Shown here: positions 1 to 10,940 of the stretch, one piece after another
How the letters are laid out: each line of letters opens with the position of its first letter
Numbering within the stretch: the stretch's first letter is position 1
Origin: Tsuneonella troitsensis
GTDB taxonomy: Bacteria > Pseudomonadota > Alphaproteobacteria > Sphingomonadales > Sphingomonadaceae
DNA length: 64,000 nucleotides
Direction: 5' to 3'
Assembly: GCF_001441535.1 (NCBI RefSeq)
Contig: NZ_LMAU01000003.1
Location: 186,001-250,000, forward strand
The notes under the pieces: generated by a model
Told to the model about the DNA's origin: nothing
The model's database searches: none
The model's input: only the letters and a program-made list of their open reading frames with translations
Made by a program: the position numbers and the translations under genes

Positions 1-291
1 AGCGTGGAAATCGGCTGGACGTTTCTCGCCCGCCGCCTGTGGGGTACGGGCGCGAACGCCGAGATGAAGCGCCTCATGCTTACCCACGCCCTGGCATCGG
101 TCGAGCGGGTCGTGTTCCGGGTCGGCGAGGACAACATCATCTCGCGCTCCGCGATGGAGAATATCGGCGCCCGGCTGACCAACGCGATCGATTTCACCGA
201 CACCCCGCGCGGGCCCGTCCGTCATGTCATGTACGAGATCGACCGGGCGAGCTTTGCGAGCGGGCTGCTGGTTAACTCCCCTTCGCGGTAA
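1..291 (+). CDS. GNAT-family N-acetyltransferase, C-terminal part (start lies outside the window)
   Basis: Only the last 96 codons are present; the frame is already open at base 1. The visible part reads EIGWTFLARRLWG, then NAEMKRLMLTHAL, then SRSAMENIGAR. These are the strand, the acetyl-CoA-binding helix and the last strand of RimJ/RimL-type GNAT enzymes, which move an acetyl group from acetyl-CoA to an amino group. The substrate cannot be told. The stop is TAA at 289-291. The next gene runs in the opposite direction, so this is a transcription-unit end. Confidence 0.85.
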   Translation, partial: SVEIGWTFLARRLWGTGANAEMKRLMLTHALASVERVVFRVGEDNIISRSAMENIGARLTNAIDFTDTPRGPVRHVMYEIDRASFASGLLVNSPSR

Positions 292-355
292 CGCCGCCCC
301 ATTTTGGTAGGTCCGTCACGATCTTTCCAGGTCGATGGTCAGCCGAATACAAATT

Positions 356-385
356 GGGCGGGCCGTGGCTTCCCACGACCCGCCC
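356..385 (-). terminator. hairpin terminator of the DUF4136 gene
   Basis: Arms of 13 bp (356-368 and 373-385) with one mismatch enclose a CTTC loop. Read on the minus strand the stem is followed by AATTTGTATT, a moderate T-rich tail. It sits 26 bp past the stop of the DUF4136 gene. Confidence 0.65.
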
Positions 386-410
386 GCTCGATGTTCTCCC
401 TGAGGGCGTG

Positions 411-1133
411 TCAGCGGCGCTGGTTGCGCTGGACCGGCATGTTCTCCGGCGCGACCGAGATGCGCTTGGTTTCTCCCGAACGGCCCGGGAAGTCGGTGAA
501 CATCGCCTCGACCAGGTTCGGCACCAGGTACTGCAACCGGTTCGAGGTCGACAGGGCTTCCGCCTTGCCTTCGAACAGGCGCTGGCCGGTGGCGCGGCTG
601 TCGATCTTCAGCTCGATCCCGCTGGTGTAGACGGTGGTGACGTCCAGCCCGTTGTCGAAGAACGGGTCGTAGAAACCGTAGCTCCACGGATGGCCGTAGG
701 CGCGGCCATAATAGCTCGGACCCCAATAACGGCGCGAATAGCCATAGCGGCTGTAGCCGAGCCGGCTGTAGCCGAACCAGGGATCGTAGAACGGATCGCG
801 GAAACCGGTGCGGCGCACCCGCTCGCGGCCCTTGTCGATGCCGTAATCGAACCGGACCAGCAGGTCTGCGTTGTCGGGCGAAGCGGCCTGGGTGTAGCCG
901 ATCCGCGTCAGGTTGTTCTCGACGTAATCGGCATACTGCGCGAACTCGAGACCGCCGGCGAGCGACGGATCGTCGGCCACGACCGCAAAGGTCTGTCCCT
1001 GCGGCGCGGGCAGCGCGCTCTGGAAGCGTTGCACGTCGGCGTTGAACGGGGTGGCGCAGGCGCCCAGCGCGCCGAGAGCGAGCGGCGCGGCGATCAGCTT
1101 CAGCTTGCGCTGCCAATTTGTGAATGTGGACAT
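411..1133 (-). CDS. DUF4136 family lipoprotein
   Basis: A 240-residue envelope protein. The N-terminus is a lipoprotein signal: basic residues, a hydrophobic core, and the lipobox LGAC with the lipidated cysteine at residue 26. The rest matches the DUF4136 pattern (DADVQRF-like start, then a strand-rich region ending in conserved blocks such as LFEGKAEA). The start at 1133 is chosen over an in-frame ATG at 1193 because an AAGGG ribosome site precedes it and it places the signal peptide at the N-terminus. The middle has an aromatic Tyr-Ser-Arg repeat (GYSRLGYSRYGYSRRYWG) rich in Gly, Pro and Tyr. DUF4136 proteins have no defined molecular role. Confidence 0.85.
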   Translation of the reverse strand: MSTFTNWQRKLKLIAAPLALGALGACATPFNADVQRFQSALPAPQGQTFAVVADDPSLAGGLEFAQYADYVENNLTRIGYTQAASPDNADLLVRFDYGIDKGRERVRRTGFRDPFYDPWFGYSRLGYSRYGYSRRYWGPSYYGRAYGHPWSYGFYDPFFDNGLDVTTVYTSGIELKIDSRATGQRLFEGKAEALSTSNRLQYLVPNLVEAMFTDFPGRSGETKRISVAPENMPVQRNQRR

Positions 1134-1282
1134 CTGCGTAACCCTTCGAGTGGCGGGCGAATGCGCCCCTTGCACCGGCATCTTCCGACGCAAGCTGTCA
1201 TCGTTGAGGCAGGGAGTAAAGGATTCGCGGTGAACCGAGTTTGAATGGCCGACTTAGCAAAGATTATGCCAGCCGCCTGGAA

Positions 1283-2326
1283 TCACCGGACAAGACCGAG
1301 CGCGCGATAGGTGGCATCGAGCGTCGGCACGCCGATCTCGCGCGCCCTTGCGGCGCCGCGCGCGAGGATCGCGTCGAGCGCCTCGTGGTCTTCGAGCAGG
1401 TCGCGGAAGCGCGCCGAAATCGGCGCCAGCGTCTCGACCAGCAGCTCGCCCAGCGCGGGCTTGAACGCCCCGAAACCCTGTCCGCCGAACCGCGACAACA
1501 CTGCGTCGGGGTTTTCGCCCGACAAGGCGCCGTAGATCGTGACGAGATTGAGCGCCTCGGGCCGACTCTCGAGCCCCGCCACTTCCGATGGCAGCGGCTC
1601 GGGGTCGGTCTTGGCCTTCTTGATCTTCTGCATGATCGTGTCGGCATCATCGGCCAGTTCGATCCGGCTCATCTCGGACGGGTCCGACTTGCTCATCTTC
1701 TTCGATCCGTCGCGCAGCGACATGATCCGCGCGGCATCGGGCGGAGTGATCGGTTCGGGCAGGGTGAAGACCGGCGCCTCTTCCGAAGCGAAGTCGTTGT
1801 TGAACTTCTGCGCGATGTCGCGCGCAAGTTCGAGGTGCTGCTTCTGGTCGTCGCCCACCGGGACGTGGGTCGCCTGATAGAGCAGGACGTCGGCAGCCTG
1901 CAGCACCGGGTAGGTGAACAGCGCGACCGATTGCCCTTCGCGGTTCTTGCCCGCCTTGTCCTTCCACTGGGTCATGCGGTTTAGCCAGCCCATCCGCGCC
2001 GTTCCGCCGAGCAGCCATTGCAGTTCGGCGTGCGCGGGAACCTGGGCCTGGTTGAACAGGACCGAACGGGCCGGATCGATGCCGCAGGCGACCAATGCTG
2101 CCGTCATCTCGAGCGTGGCGCGGCGCAGTTCATCGGGCGAATGCGGCATCGAGATTGCGTGGAGATCGGCCAGGAAGAACAGGCACTGGCCGTCTTCGGG
2201 AATTTGGTCCTGCATGCGAACCCAGTTGCGGATCGCACCCAGGTAATTGCCGAGGTGCAGGTTGCCGGTCGGCTGGATGCCGGACACGACCCGCATGGTT
2301 TGGGGGTGCATGGTGCTTGGGGGCAT
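1283..2326 (-). CDS. trpS: tryptophanyl-tRNA synthetase
   Basis: Cytoplasmic class I synthetase that attaches tryptophan to tRNA-Trp. The 347-residue length is normal. The HIGH-equivalent signature is QPTGNLHLGNY near residue 20 and the KMSKS loop reads SKKMSKSD near residue 205. Three in-frame ATGs (2326, 2311, 2296) could start it. The first is taken; an AAGAAGG element lies about 13 bases upstream, which is a little far. It follows the murJ stop after 5 bp, so the two are probably one transcript, an order frequent in Sphingomonadales. Confidence 0.96.
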   Translation of the reverse strand: MPPSTMHPQTMRVVSGIQPTGNLHLGNYLGAIRNWVRMQDQIPEDGQCLFFLADLHAISMPHSPDELRRATLEMTAALVACGIDPARSVLFNQAQVPAHAELQWLLGGTARMGWLNRMTQWKDKAGKNREGQSVALFTYPVLQAADVLLYQATHVPVGDDQKQHLELARDIAQKFNNDFASEEAPVFTLPEPITPPDAARIMSLRDGSKKMSKSDPSEMSRIELADDADTIMQKIKKAKTDPEPLPSEVAGLESRPEALNLVTIYGALSGENPDAVLSRFGGQGFGAFKPALGELLVETLAPISARFRDLLEDHEALDAILARGAARAREIGVPTLDATYRALGLVR

Positions 2327-2331
2327 GACGA

Positions 2332-3897
2332 TCAGGATGCCTTCTTGGTGAGGGTAGCGATGCGTTGGCGGTCGACCGCGCCGACCATCCACGCAACGCC
2401 GAAATATACGACGACCGATGCCGTGACGAGCACCAGAAGCGCGAACAGCCGCTCGATCACGCCGGCCGCGAAATATACGGTCAACAGGTCGCGGGCGTAC
2501 CACATGGCCGCACCCATTGCTGCCGCGGCCACGAGCTGGCGGGCGATCCGCAGCACGAGCGCGCCGTGGATCCGGTAATATCCGCGATGGGCCAGTACGA
2601 TGTAGAGATAGGCGACGTTGATCCACGCACCGATAACGCTCGCCGCTGCCACTCCCACCACGCCGAAGCGCTGGAGGAATGCCATGTTGAACGCGACGAA
2701 GACGGCGAGCGATATGAAGGCGGCATAGACCGGCGTTCGCGTGTCGGACCGCGCGTAGAAGTTCGGCACCAGCACCTTGACCAGTACGTATGCCGGAAGC
2801 CCGGCGACGAGCATCGCGAGCACGTCTCCCGTCCGCGCGGCGTCGGCAGCATCGAACCGGCCGCCCTGGAAAATCATCGTCACGAAGGGCGTCGCGCAGA
2901 CGGCGAGCGCAACCGCGGCCGGGATGGTCAGCAGCATGGCGAGCTCGATCGCGTCGGACTGGATTCGGTCCGCCCCTTCGCGGTTCTTGGCTCCCACGAA
3001 CTTCGACAGGGTCGGCAGGATCGCAGTCGACAGCGCGATGCCGATGATGCCGAGCGGCAGCTGGTTCAGCCGGTCGGCATAATTCATGTAGCTGACCGAC
3101 CCGCTTTCGAGCTGGTTGAGGAAGTAAAGCTGGAGCAGGGTGTTGATCTGGTATGCGCCGCCGCCGATCGCCGCCGGCAGCGCGATGATGCCCAGCCGCT
3201 TCACCTCGGGCGTCAGGCGGGGCCACAGGAGTTTGGGCCGGAATCCCTCGACCCGCACCCAGACGTAGAGCCAGATCAGCTGCACCACACCCGCGGCGGT
3301 AACCGTGGCGGCTACGCCATAGGCGACCTGCTCGATGCTCGCGCCGTTGTCGATCGCCCGCTCGCCGACCAGCAAGGCTGCGATCAGCAGGATGTTCAGG
3401 ATGATCGGAAAGCTGGCCCCCGGCGCGAACCGGCTCACCGAGTTGAGCATGCCGGTGAACAGCGTCACCAGGCTGATCACCACGATGTACGGGAACATGA
3501 TCCGCGCGAAATCGACCCCGAGGTCGAACTCCGTCGGATCGACCGGCTTGTCCGACAGCAGCCAGATCACTCCGGGCATCGCCAGCTCGACGATCGCGCA
3601 CAACGCGATGAGGATCGGCAGGAACACGCTGAGCACGTCGTCGGAGAAACTGCGCGCGCTTTCCAGCCCGCCCTCGCCGTGGAGACGCTTGGAAAACATC
3701 GGCACGAACGCCGCCGAGAACGCCCCTTCCGCGAACAGGCGGCGGAACACGTTCGGGATGATGAACCCCTGGAACCACGCGTCGGTGACCGCATTGGCGC
3801 CCAGCACGCGGCTGAAGATCATCTCGCGCGCCATTCCGGCGACGCGGCTGACCATCGTCAGCCCGCCGATCGTCCCGACGTGTCGGAGCAGGCTCAT
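2332..3897 (-). CDS. murJ: lipid II flippase MurJ
   Basis: A 521-residue inner-membrane protein of the MOP superfamily that flips the lipid II peptidoglycan precursor to the periplasmic face. The N-terminus MSLLRHVGTIGGLTMVSRVAGMAREM, with its conserved RxxGxxRE segment, and the following FAEGAFSAAFVPMF motif are diagnostic. About 14 hydrophobic segments follow to the C-terminus. The length is the usual one. It lies 39 bp downstream of secB on the same strand and 5 bp upstream of trpS. Confidence 0.96.
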   Translation of the reverse strand: MSLLRHVGTIGGLTMVSRVAGMAREMIFSRVLGANAVTDAWFQGFIIPNVFRRLFAEGAFSAAFVPMFSKRLHGEGGLESARSFSDDVLSVFLPILIALCAIVELAMPGVIWLLSDKPVDPTEFDLGVDFARIMFPYIVVISLVTLFTGMLNSVSRFAPGASFPIILNILLIAALLVGERAIDNGASIEQVAYGVAATVTAAGVVQLIWLYVWVRVEGFRPKLLWPRLTPEVKRLGIIALPAAIGGGAYQINTLLQLYFLNQLESGSVSYMNYADRLNQLPLGIIGIALSTAILPTLSKFVGAKNREGADRIQSDAIELAMLLTIPAAVALAVCATPFVTMIFQGGRFDAADAARTGDVLAMLVAGLPAYVLVKVLVPNFYARSDTRTPVYAAFISLAVFVAFNMAFLQRFGVVGVAAASVIGAWINVAYLYIVLAHRGYYRIHGALVLRIARQLVAAAAMGAAMWYARDLLTVYFAAGVIERLFALLVLVTASVVVYFGVAWMVGAVDRQRIATLTKKAS

Positions 3898-3936
3898 CGC
3901 CTCATGCCCAGGGCCTCAGCCGAGGCGGGTGAGGCC

Positions 3937-4470
3937 TCAGGCTTCGCCAGCCGGCACTTGCCCGGCAGCCGCAGCCTCTTCCTCGGCGCGTCGCTGGAGT
4001 TGCGACAGGTAAAGACCGTTGAAGTCGATCGGGTCGATCATCATCGGCTGGAAACCCAGGTCGCGCGTCGCATCGGCCACCACGCGGCGGGCGAAGGGGA
4101 ACAGGATGCGCGGCGCTTCGGCATAAAGGAACGCGTGGGCGTGCTCGTCGGGCATGTTGCGCATGCCGACGAGGCCGCAATATGCGAGCTCGACCAGGTA
4201 CAGGTCGCCCTCTTCGGCTTTCGCGGTCAGCTTGATCTTCAGTTCGACTTCGCTGACTTCGTCGCTCACCGTCTCGGCGGCGATGTTGAACTGCAGGTCG
4301 ATGTTGGGAGCACCCTGCCATTGGAAACAGGCCGGTGCGTTGGGGTTCTCGACCGACAGGTCCTTGACGTACTGCGAGATGATGCCCGCGACCGGCTGGT
4401 TGTCGGCGCCGTTGCCCGCGCTTGCGGGGTCCATGTTGAGGTCGGTGAGAACGTCGCCTTCGTCGGCCAT
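3937..4470 (-). CDS. secB: protein-export chaperone SecB
   Basis: Cytosolic tetrameric chaperone that keeps preproteins unfolded and hands them to SecA. The conserved body runs from ISQYVKDLSVENPNAP through YCGLVGMRNMP to FPFARRVVADATRDLGFQP and the IDF region. At 177 residues it is slightly longer than many SecBs because of an acidic N-terminal extension and an Ala/Glu-rich tail. The ATG at 4470 follows an AGGA element. It is divergent from the Tim44-like gene, an arrangement usual in Alphaproteobacteria. Confidence 0.96.
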   Translation of the reverse strand: MADEGDVLTDLNMDPASAGNGADNQPVAGIISQYVKDLSVENPNAPACFQWQGAPNIDLQFNIAAETVSDEVSEVELKIKLTAKAEEGDLYLVELAYCGLVGMRNMPDEHAHAFLYAEAPRILFPFARRVVADATRDLGFQPMMIDPIDFNGLYLSQLQRRAEEEAAAAGQVPAGEA

Positions 4471-4585
4471 GATGATCGGGTATCCTGCTGGTTGGCGCGC
4501 GCCGTCGCGGTGCGCGGAATCGGAGGCGCGCCTAGCACCGTGCGCGACCTGCCGCAACGCTGCACCCGAATGGCGGCTTCGCGCG

Positions 4586-4620
4586 TTGTTCGTTTGTATT
4601 TCGTGCCTATCTAGGGCACG
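4586..4620 (+). promoter_or_regulatory. possible promoter with a small dyad in the secB / Tim44 divergent gap
   Basis: In the 213-bp gap TTGTTC (4586-4591) and TATCTA (4608-4613) are 16 bp apart and point to the Tim44-like gene. A 6-bp dyad CGTGCC/GGCACG (4602-4607 and 4615-4620) brackets the -10 element, so it could be an operator. This is sequence resemblance only. Confidence 0.35.
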
Positions 4621-4683
4621 GTTGTTTGACTGGCGGGCGGCGGATATCGCGCCGATCCGGCCAAAGCGGAAACGGACTGAAAC

Positions 4684-5334
4684 GTGATACTCCAGATCGT
4701 CATTCTCGCCATGATCGCGGCGTTCCTGGGGCTGCGCCTCTACTCGGTGCTCGGCCGCCGTGCGGAGCACGAGGAGCAGCCCGAGCCGACCCGGTTCGAG
4801 TCTCCCGAACTGCCGCCCGCAGGCGCGGGACAGCTTCGTCCGGCCCAGCCGGCTCGCCCTGCGGCGCTCGAAGGCGCGCTCCCGGCTGTGGAGCGCGGCG
4901 TGCGCGACATCGCCGCGGCCGACAAGCGGTTCGACGTGTCGGGCTTCGTCGAGGGCGCCAAGGGCGCATACGGCATGATCCTGGAAGCGTTCTGGGCGGG
5001 CGACCGCGAGACGCTGCGCGAACTGTGCGACGACGACGTCTATGCCGGTTTCGAGGGTGCTATTTCCGCGCGCGAGGCTGCGGGCGAGACACTCGACAAT
5101 CGCCTCGTGCGGATCGAGGATGCGACGATCGACATGGCCGAACTGGTCGGCCCGATCGCCCGCGTTCGCATGCGGTTCATCGCCGACATCGCCGCCGTCA
5201 CGCGCGACAAGGACGGCACCGTAGTCGCCGGCTCGCTCGACGATGCGATCGAGGCGCGCGATCTTTGGACCTTCAAGCGCGACGTGCGCGAGGCCGATCC
5301 GCACTGGCTGCTCGACGAGACCGACGAAGCCTAA
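4684..5334 (+). CDS. Tim44/TimA-like protein
   Basis: A 216-residue protein starting at GTG 4684. An N-terminal membrane helix (MILQIVILAMIAAFLGLRLY) is followed by a Pro/Glu-rich linker, then a Tim44-like domain from about residue 85 (FVEGAKGAYGMILEAFWAGDRETLREL...). Bacterial homologues are membrane-anchored proteins with the fold of mitochondrial Tim44; their role is thought to concern membrane proteins or respiratory complexes but is not settled. It heads a same-strand run with mltA and smr, divergent from secB, which is the common alphaproteobacterial order. Confidence 0.88.
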   Translation: MILQIVILAMIAAFLGLRLYSVLGRRAEHEEQPEPTRFESPELPPAGAGQLRPAQPARPAALEGALPAVERGVRDIAAADKRFDVSGFVEGAKGAYGMILEAFWAGDRETLRELCDDDVYAGFEGAISAREAAGETLDNRLVRIEDATIDMAELVGPIARVRMRFIADIAAVTRDKDGTVVAGSLDDAIEARDLWTFKRDVREADPHWLLDETDEA

Positions 5335-5361
5335 TTTTTCACTGTAGTCGGAGGATTTGGG

Positions 5362-6549
5362 ATGCGGTTGAGGCTTGCGGCGTCGATCGCATTGACGACC
5401 CTTGCGCTCGGCGCCTGCCGAATGGTTCCCGAAACTGCCGCACCGCCGGTGACCGCGCCTCCTGCGCCGGTCGCTGCAAATGCCTTGTCCGCCGGACTCG
5501 TGCCGGGCCCGACGATCGCCTCGCTCGGCATCGGCGCATCGGACGCGTCCGGCGCGCTGGCCAGTTTCCGCGAGTCCTGCCCTAAGCTGCTCTCGCGCGA
5601 CGATGCCAGTGGATTGACCAGCGGTAGCCATTGGGAGCCTGCCTGCACCGCGGCGGCCATGTGGGGTCAGGGTAGCGCGCTGGCGTTCTTCGACCGCTAT
5701 TTCGAAACCGCGCAAGTCGGCGAAGGCACGGCGTTCGCAACCGGGTATTACGAACCTGAGATCGCGGGCAGCCGCACACGGCGTCCCGGCTTCGACGCCC
5801 CGGTCTATAGCCTGCCACCCGAACTTGAACGCGGTTGGCCCGACGAGGTGCCGGAAGGCGAGCGTACGGGGCGACCTCCGCTCGGCCGCCGCGATGCATC
5901 GGGCAAGTTCGTGCCCTTTTACGAACGGTCCGAGATCGAGGCGGGCGCACTCGCCAATCGCGGACTGGAAATCGCCTGGGCCGCGGACCCGGTGGAATTC
6001 TTCTTCCTACAGATCCAGGGCTCAGGCCGGTTGCGCGATCCGGAAGGCCGCGTGGTGCGGATCGGCTATGCCGGCCAGAACGGTCGCGAGTACGTCGGCA
6101 TCGGCAAGCTGCTGCGCGATCGCGGACTGATCGGCGAGGGCACAGGTTATGCCACGTCTATGCAGGGCCTGATGGCCTTCCTGCGCGACCAGCCGGACGG
6201 CGGTGCCGCGGTGATGAACGAGAACAAGAGCTGGATCTTCTTCCGCGAACTGACCGGCGACGGACCGCTGGGTGCGCTCGGCGTGCCGGTACGGCGCGAG
6301 CATTCCGTCGCCGCCGACCCGGCGTTCGTGCCACTGGGCGCACCCGTCTGGCTCGATCTCGACCGGAGCGAGGCCGACGGCATGTGGATCGCGCAGGACA
6401 CCGGGGGAGCGATCAAGGGGGCCAACCGCTTCGACACTTTCTGGGGTGCAGGAGAAGACGCGCGCACAATTGCCGGCGGCATGAGCGCGCGTGGTAAGGC
6501 CCTGCTTTTCCTCCCCAAGGGGACGGTCGCACGCATCAATTCGCGATGA
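5362..6549 (+). CDS. mltA: membrane-bound lytic murein transglycosylase A
   Basis: Outer-membrane lipoprotein that cleaves peptidoglycan glycan strands, leaving 1,6-anhydro-muramic ends. The N-terminus has a lipobox LGAC with cysteine 19. The MltA domain is recognisable from FATGYYEPEIAGS to the substrate-binding block RIGYAGQNGREYVGIGKLL, and the C-terminal 3D domain carries the catalytic-aspartate region QDTGGAIKGANRFDTFWG. At 395 residues it has full length. A GGAGGA ribosome site precedes the ATG. It lies 27 bp after the Tim44-like gene and 10 bp before smr. Confidence 0.95.
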   Translation: MRLRLAASIALTTLALGACRMVPETAAPPVTAPPAPVAANALSAGLVPGPTIASLGIGASDASGALASFRESCPKLLSRDDASGLTSGSHWEPACTAAAMWGQGSALAFFDRYFETAQVGEGTAFATGYYEPEIAGSRTRRPGFDAPVYSLPPELERGWPDEVPEGERTGRPPLGRRDASGKFVPFYERSEIEAGALANRGLEIAWAADPVEFFFLQIQGSGRLRDPEGRVVRIGYAGQNGREYVGIGKLLRDRGLIGEGTGYATSMQGLMAFLRDQPDGGAAVMNENKSWIFFRELTGDGPLGALGVPVRREHSVAADPAFVPLGAPVWLDLDRSEADGMWIAQDTGGAIKGANRFDTFWGAGEDARTIAGGMSARGKALLFLPKGTVARINSR

Positions 6550-6559
6550 GGCCGGTGCG

Positions 6560-7141
6560 ATGAAGCCGCCGCGCGGGCTCAGTGCCGAAGAGGCGGAAGC
6601 CTGGGCGAAGGTGGCCGCGACGGTCGCGCCCCTCGTTCGGCGTGCGGATGCCGTGGAGAGGCTCGCCGCGAAGCCGTCCGCTGCCGCGGCGCCAGCGGAG
6701 AAGGTCGCGGACAAGCCTCCCGCCAGGAAACCGTCGGCACCCGATCGCCCCGCTCAGCGCAAGGCCCTTCCACCCCCTTCGGCGCCTAGGCCTGATCCCG
6801 GGCTCGATTCGCATTGGGACCGGCGTTTTCGCGCTGGTTCGATCGACCCGGACTTCACGCTCGACCTGCATGGGCATACGCTCGACACAGCACACACGCG
6901 CCTGATGGATGGCCTCTCGCAGGCGCGTGCGCTCGGCGCGCGGGTCGTGCTGCTCATTGCAGGCAAGTCGCGGCCCGTGGAGCACGCCGACCGGGGCGAG
7001 CGGCGCGGCGCGATCCGGGCCAAGGTGCTCGACTGGCTCGCATCCTCGAGCCACGCCCCGGCCATCGCCGCGATCCGCAAGGCGCATATTCGCCACGGCG
7101 GGGAGGGCGCCCTCTACATCGTGTTGAGGCGAGGACGCTGA
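6560..7141 (+). CDS. Smr-domain protein
   Basis: A 193-residue protein. The first 85 residues are Ala/Pro/Lys-rich and probably disordered. The C-terminal half is an Smr domain: TLDLHGHTLDTAH (the LDLHG motif), then VLLIAGKSRP, ending in HGGEGALYIVLRR. Smr domains are nucleic-acid-binding or nicking modules found in MutS2 and in small stand-alone proteins such as this one; some stand-alone members cleave mRNA at stalled ribosomes. The actual substrate here is unknown. It is the last gene of the Tim44-mltA-smr run and converges on the next gene. Confidence 0.9.
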   Translation: MKPPRGLSAEEAEAWAKVAATVAPLVRRADAVERLAAKPSAAAAPAEKVADKPPARKPSAPDRPAQRKALPPPSAPRPDPGLDSHWDRRFRAGSIDPDFTLDLHGHTLDTAHTRLMDGLSQARALGARVVLLIAGKSRPVEHADRGERRGAIRAKVLDWLASSSHAPAIAAIRKAHIRHGGEGALYIVLRRGR

Positions 7142-7165
7142 TCGCGACTGCTCGCGAGCCCGGGT

Positions 7166-7900
7166 TCAGCCCAGGCGTCGTCCGTAAGTCCAGGCGAATT
7201 GCCCCGAGAAGCTGAGGATCGGCGTGTAGTCCGATATCGCTTCCGCCGGCAGGACCTTGTCGGTGCGATTGTCCAGCACGACGAGGCGGCCGCCCCGGTT
7301 GACGACGAGAACTGCGTGCTCGGCTTGCCGCTGGTCGCGCAGCAGGACGAGATACATATCGTCGGGTGAGACGCCGAGGGCCAGCAGCAGGCCCATCTTG
7401 GCCATCGCGAAATCCTCGCAGTCGCCGAAACCGCGGCGCAGGGTCTCGGGCGCGGACGCCCATTCGTCGCCCGCAGCATCGTCGCGGAAGCGAACGTGCC
7501 AGTTGACCCACTGGTTCACCATGCCGATCATATCGCCCGATTGCAGGCGGCTCGCTTCCGACAAAAGCTCGTCCCAAGGGCCTCGATGCTCGGCCACCTC
7601 ACCCAGCCGGGCCAGCTCCCATTTCTGTCTTGGTGCCGTGTCGCCGACCGGCAGAGCGACCATGCGGAACAGGCTGGGGGCGGGTGGCCTAATTGGAGGA
7701 GGCGGGGGAGCGGGCTCTGCGCAAGCCGCCTGATCCGGATCGGGTGGAAGCGTGAAAGCTGCCCCGGTCGTTGGCATCACGAATGCTTCGGGTTCGGCCG
7801 GGCAGGCCTCACTGCCGATGCGGGCGACATCGTCCTGCGGCAGCAGCGGGGCCGGCGCCGCGAGAAGCGCGATGGCCGCCAGCGACGGTCTCCAGCCCAC
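7166..7900 (-). CDS. bacterial transglutaminase-like cysteine peptidase (BTLCP family)
   Basis: A 244-residue exported protein of the DUF920/BTLCP family, the group that includes LapG-type periplasmic proteases. The triad is visible: Cys in GFGDCEDFAMAK, His in QAEHAVLVV, Asp in VLDNRTDKV. The start is placed at GTG 7900 rather than at an ATG 111 bases upstream. The GTG has an AGAAGGGG ribosome site 9 bases ahead and directly begins a signal peptide (GWRPSLAAIALLAAPAPLL), whereas the longer form would add an Arg-rich tail before it. A Pro-rich linker precedes the catalytic domain. No LapD- or LapA-like gene is visible nearby, so a biofilm role is only a possibility. Confidence 0.88.
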   Translation of the reverse strand: MGWRPSLAAIALLAAPAPLLPQDDVARIGSEACPAEPEAFVMPTTGAAFTLPPDPDQAACAEPAPPPPPIRPPAPSLFRMVALPVGDTAPRQKWELARLGEVAEHRGPWDELLSEASRLQSGDMIGMVNQWVNWHVRFRDDAAGDEWASAPETLRRGFGDCEDFAMAKMGLLLALGVSPDDMYLVLLRDQRQAEHAVLVVNRGGRLVVLDNRTDKVLPAEAISDYTPILSFSGQFAWTYGRRLG

Positions 7901-8034
7901 GAACGCTATCCCCTTCTCGATCCCGATCCGGCGACGAGGATGCCTCCATCGCCGCTTGCGGGCAATCGAGGCGCCAGCGGCTCGACTCGATTGCGCCACC
8001 GCGCACCGCATTGGGCGTCATCTGCACGCCAACG

Positions 8035-8070
8035 AAAAGGGCCCCCGGCGTTGCCGCCGGAGGCCCCTTT
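8035..8070 (-). terminator. katG terminator
   Basis: A long GC-rich hairpin (AAAGGGGCCTCCGGC stem on the minus strand, loop about GGCAA) ends in CCTTTTCG. It starts 21 bp past the katG stop. Confidence 0.8.
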
Positions 8071-8090
8071 GCGAACCCGGTCGGGCCGGA

Positions 8091-10337
<2,247 letters not shown>

Positions 10338-10424
10338 TCATGCCGCGCGGAAATGATGGCTGCACCCTAGCAAGCGGCGCGCTGCACGGGAAACGCGATC
10401 ATCCGATAAGGTTGAGCGAATAAA

Positions 10425-10442
10425 TCAATCACGCGTGATTGA
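10425..10442. promoter_or_regulatory. perfect 18-bp palindrome upstream of katG
   Basis: TCAATCACGCGTGATTGA is an uninterrupted dyad centred between 10433 and 10434. It has no T-run and so is not a terminator. It lies in the 237-bp gap between a small secreted-protein gene and katG, 124 bp before the katG start. The form suggests an operator for a dimeric regulator. It does not match the OxyR pattern I know, and I cannot name the regulator. Confidence 0.6.
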
Positions 10443-10538
10443 GTGAGCCGGTCGATTAAAGCGTAAGCGCCGATCGGCCTCTCTGGCGACGACAAAGGAC
10501 CGGGCGGGATCGTCCCCAGCAGCCATGCCCAACGTTGG

Positions 10539-10889
10539 CTACCGACTCGCGATCAACCGCCATTTGCCATTGGATTGTTTCAATAAAAATGCGCCGCTTT
10601 GCAGCAAGAAGCCGCCTTTCAGGTATTCGATACGAAGCCGGCAGCCCGTCCGATCCGCACGCAGGAACCGATACAGCGGCAGGTTCGGGTGCAGCATCAC
10701 GTCCGAGCGTTGGTAGGGCGCGCCCTTCTCGGCCATCCGCACCTTCAGCGCAGCCATTGCGTCCGCAGGCAGATCGGCCATCCGCGCATAGGTCTGACGC
10801 TCCTTCAGCGCGCACTCGCTCGCAGCCGAGAGGCCGCTTGCGGCGACCATGACAATCGCGGCCAATCCCAAGGTGGCGAAACGCAGCAT
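10539..10889 (-). CDS. small exported protein of unknown function
   Basis: 116 residues. The N-terminus MLRFATLGLAAIVMVAASGLSAASEC is a clear Sec signal peptide with cleavage after ASG-LSA or SAA. The mature part is about 90 residues with two cysteines (ECALK and TGCRLR) that could form a disulfide, and ends in a strand-like GKWRLIASR. I do not recognise a family. It stands alone between aroC (same strand, downstream) and katG. Confidence 0.7.
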   Translation of the reverse strand: MLRFATLGLAAIVMVAASGLSAASECALKERQTYARMADLPADAMAALKVRMAEKGAPYQRSDVMLHPNLPLYRFLRADRTGCRLRIEYLKGGFLLQSGAFLLKQSNGKWRLIASR

Positions 10890-10940
10890 GGGACCATTCT
10901 ACGCCAATATCATTGGTCCGCAAAGCTTTAGCCCGGGGTG

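Noticed and set aside
2365-4614. A 749-codon open frame opposite murJ and secB
   Set aside because: Runs across murJ, the gap and secB on the other strand, all of which are full-length known genes.
10425-10442. The katG palindrome as an intrinsic terminator
   Set aside because: There is no loop and no T-run on either strand; a perfect dyad without spacer is typical of an operator.
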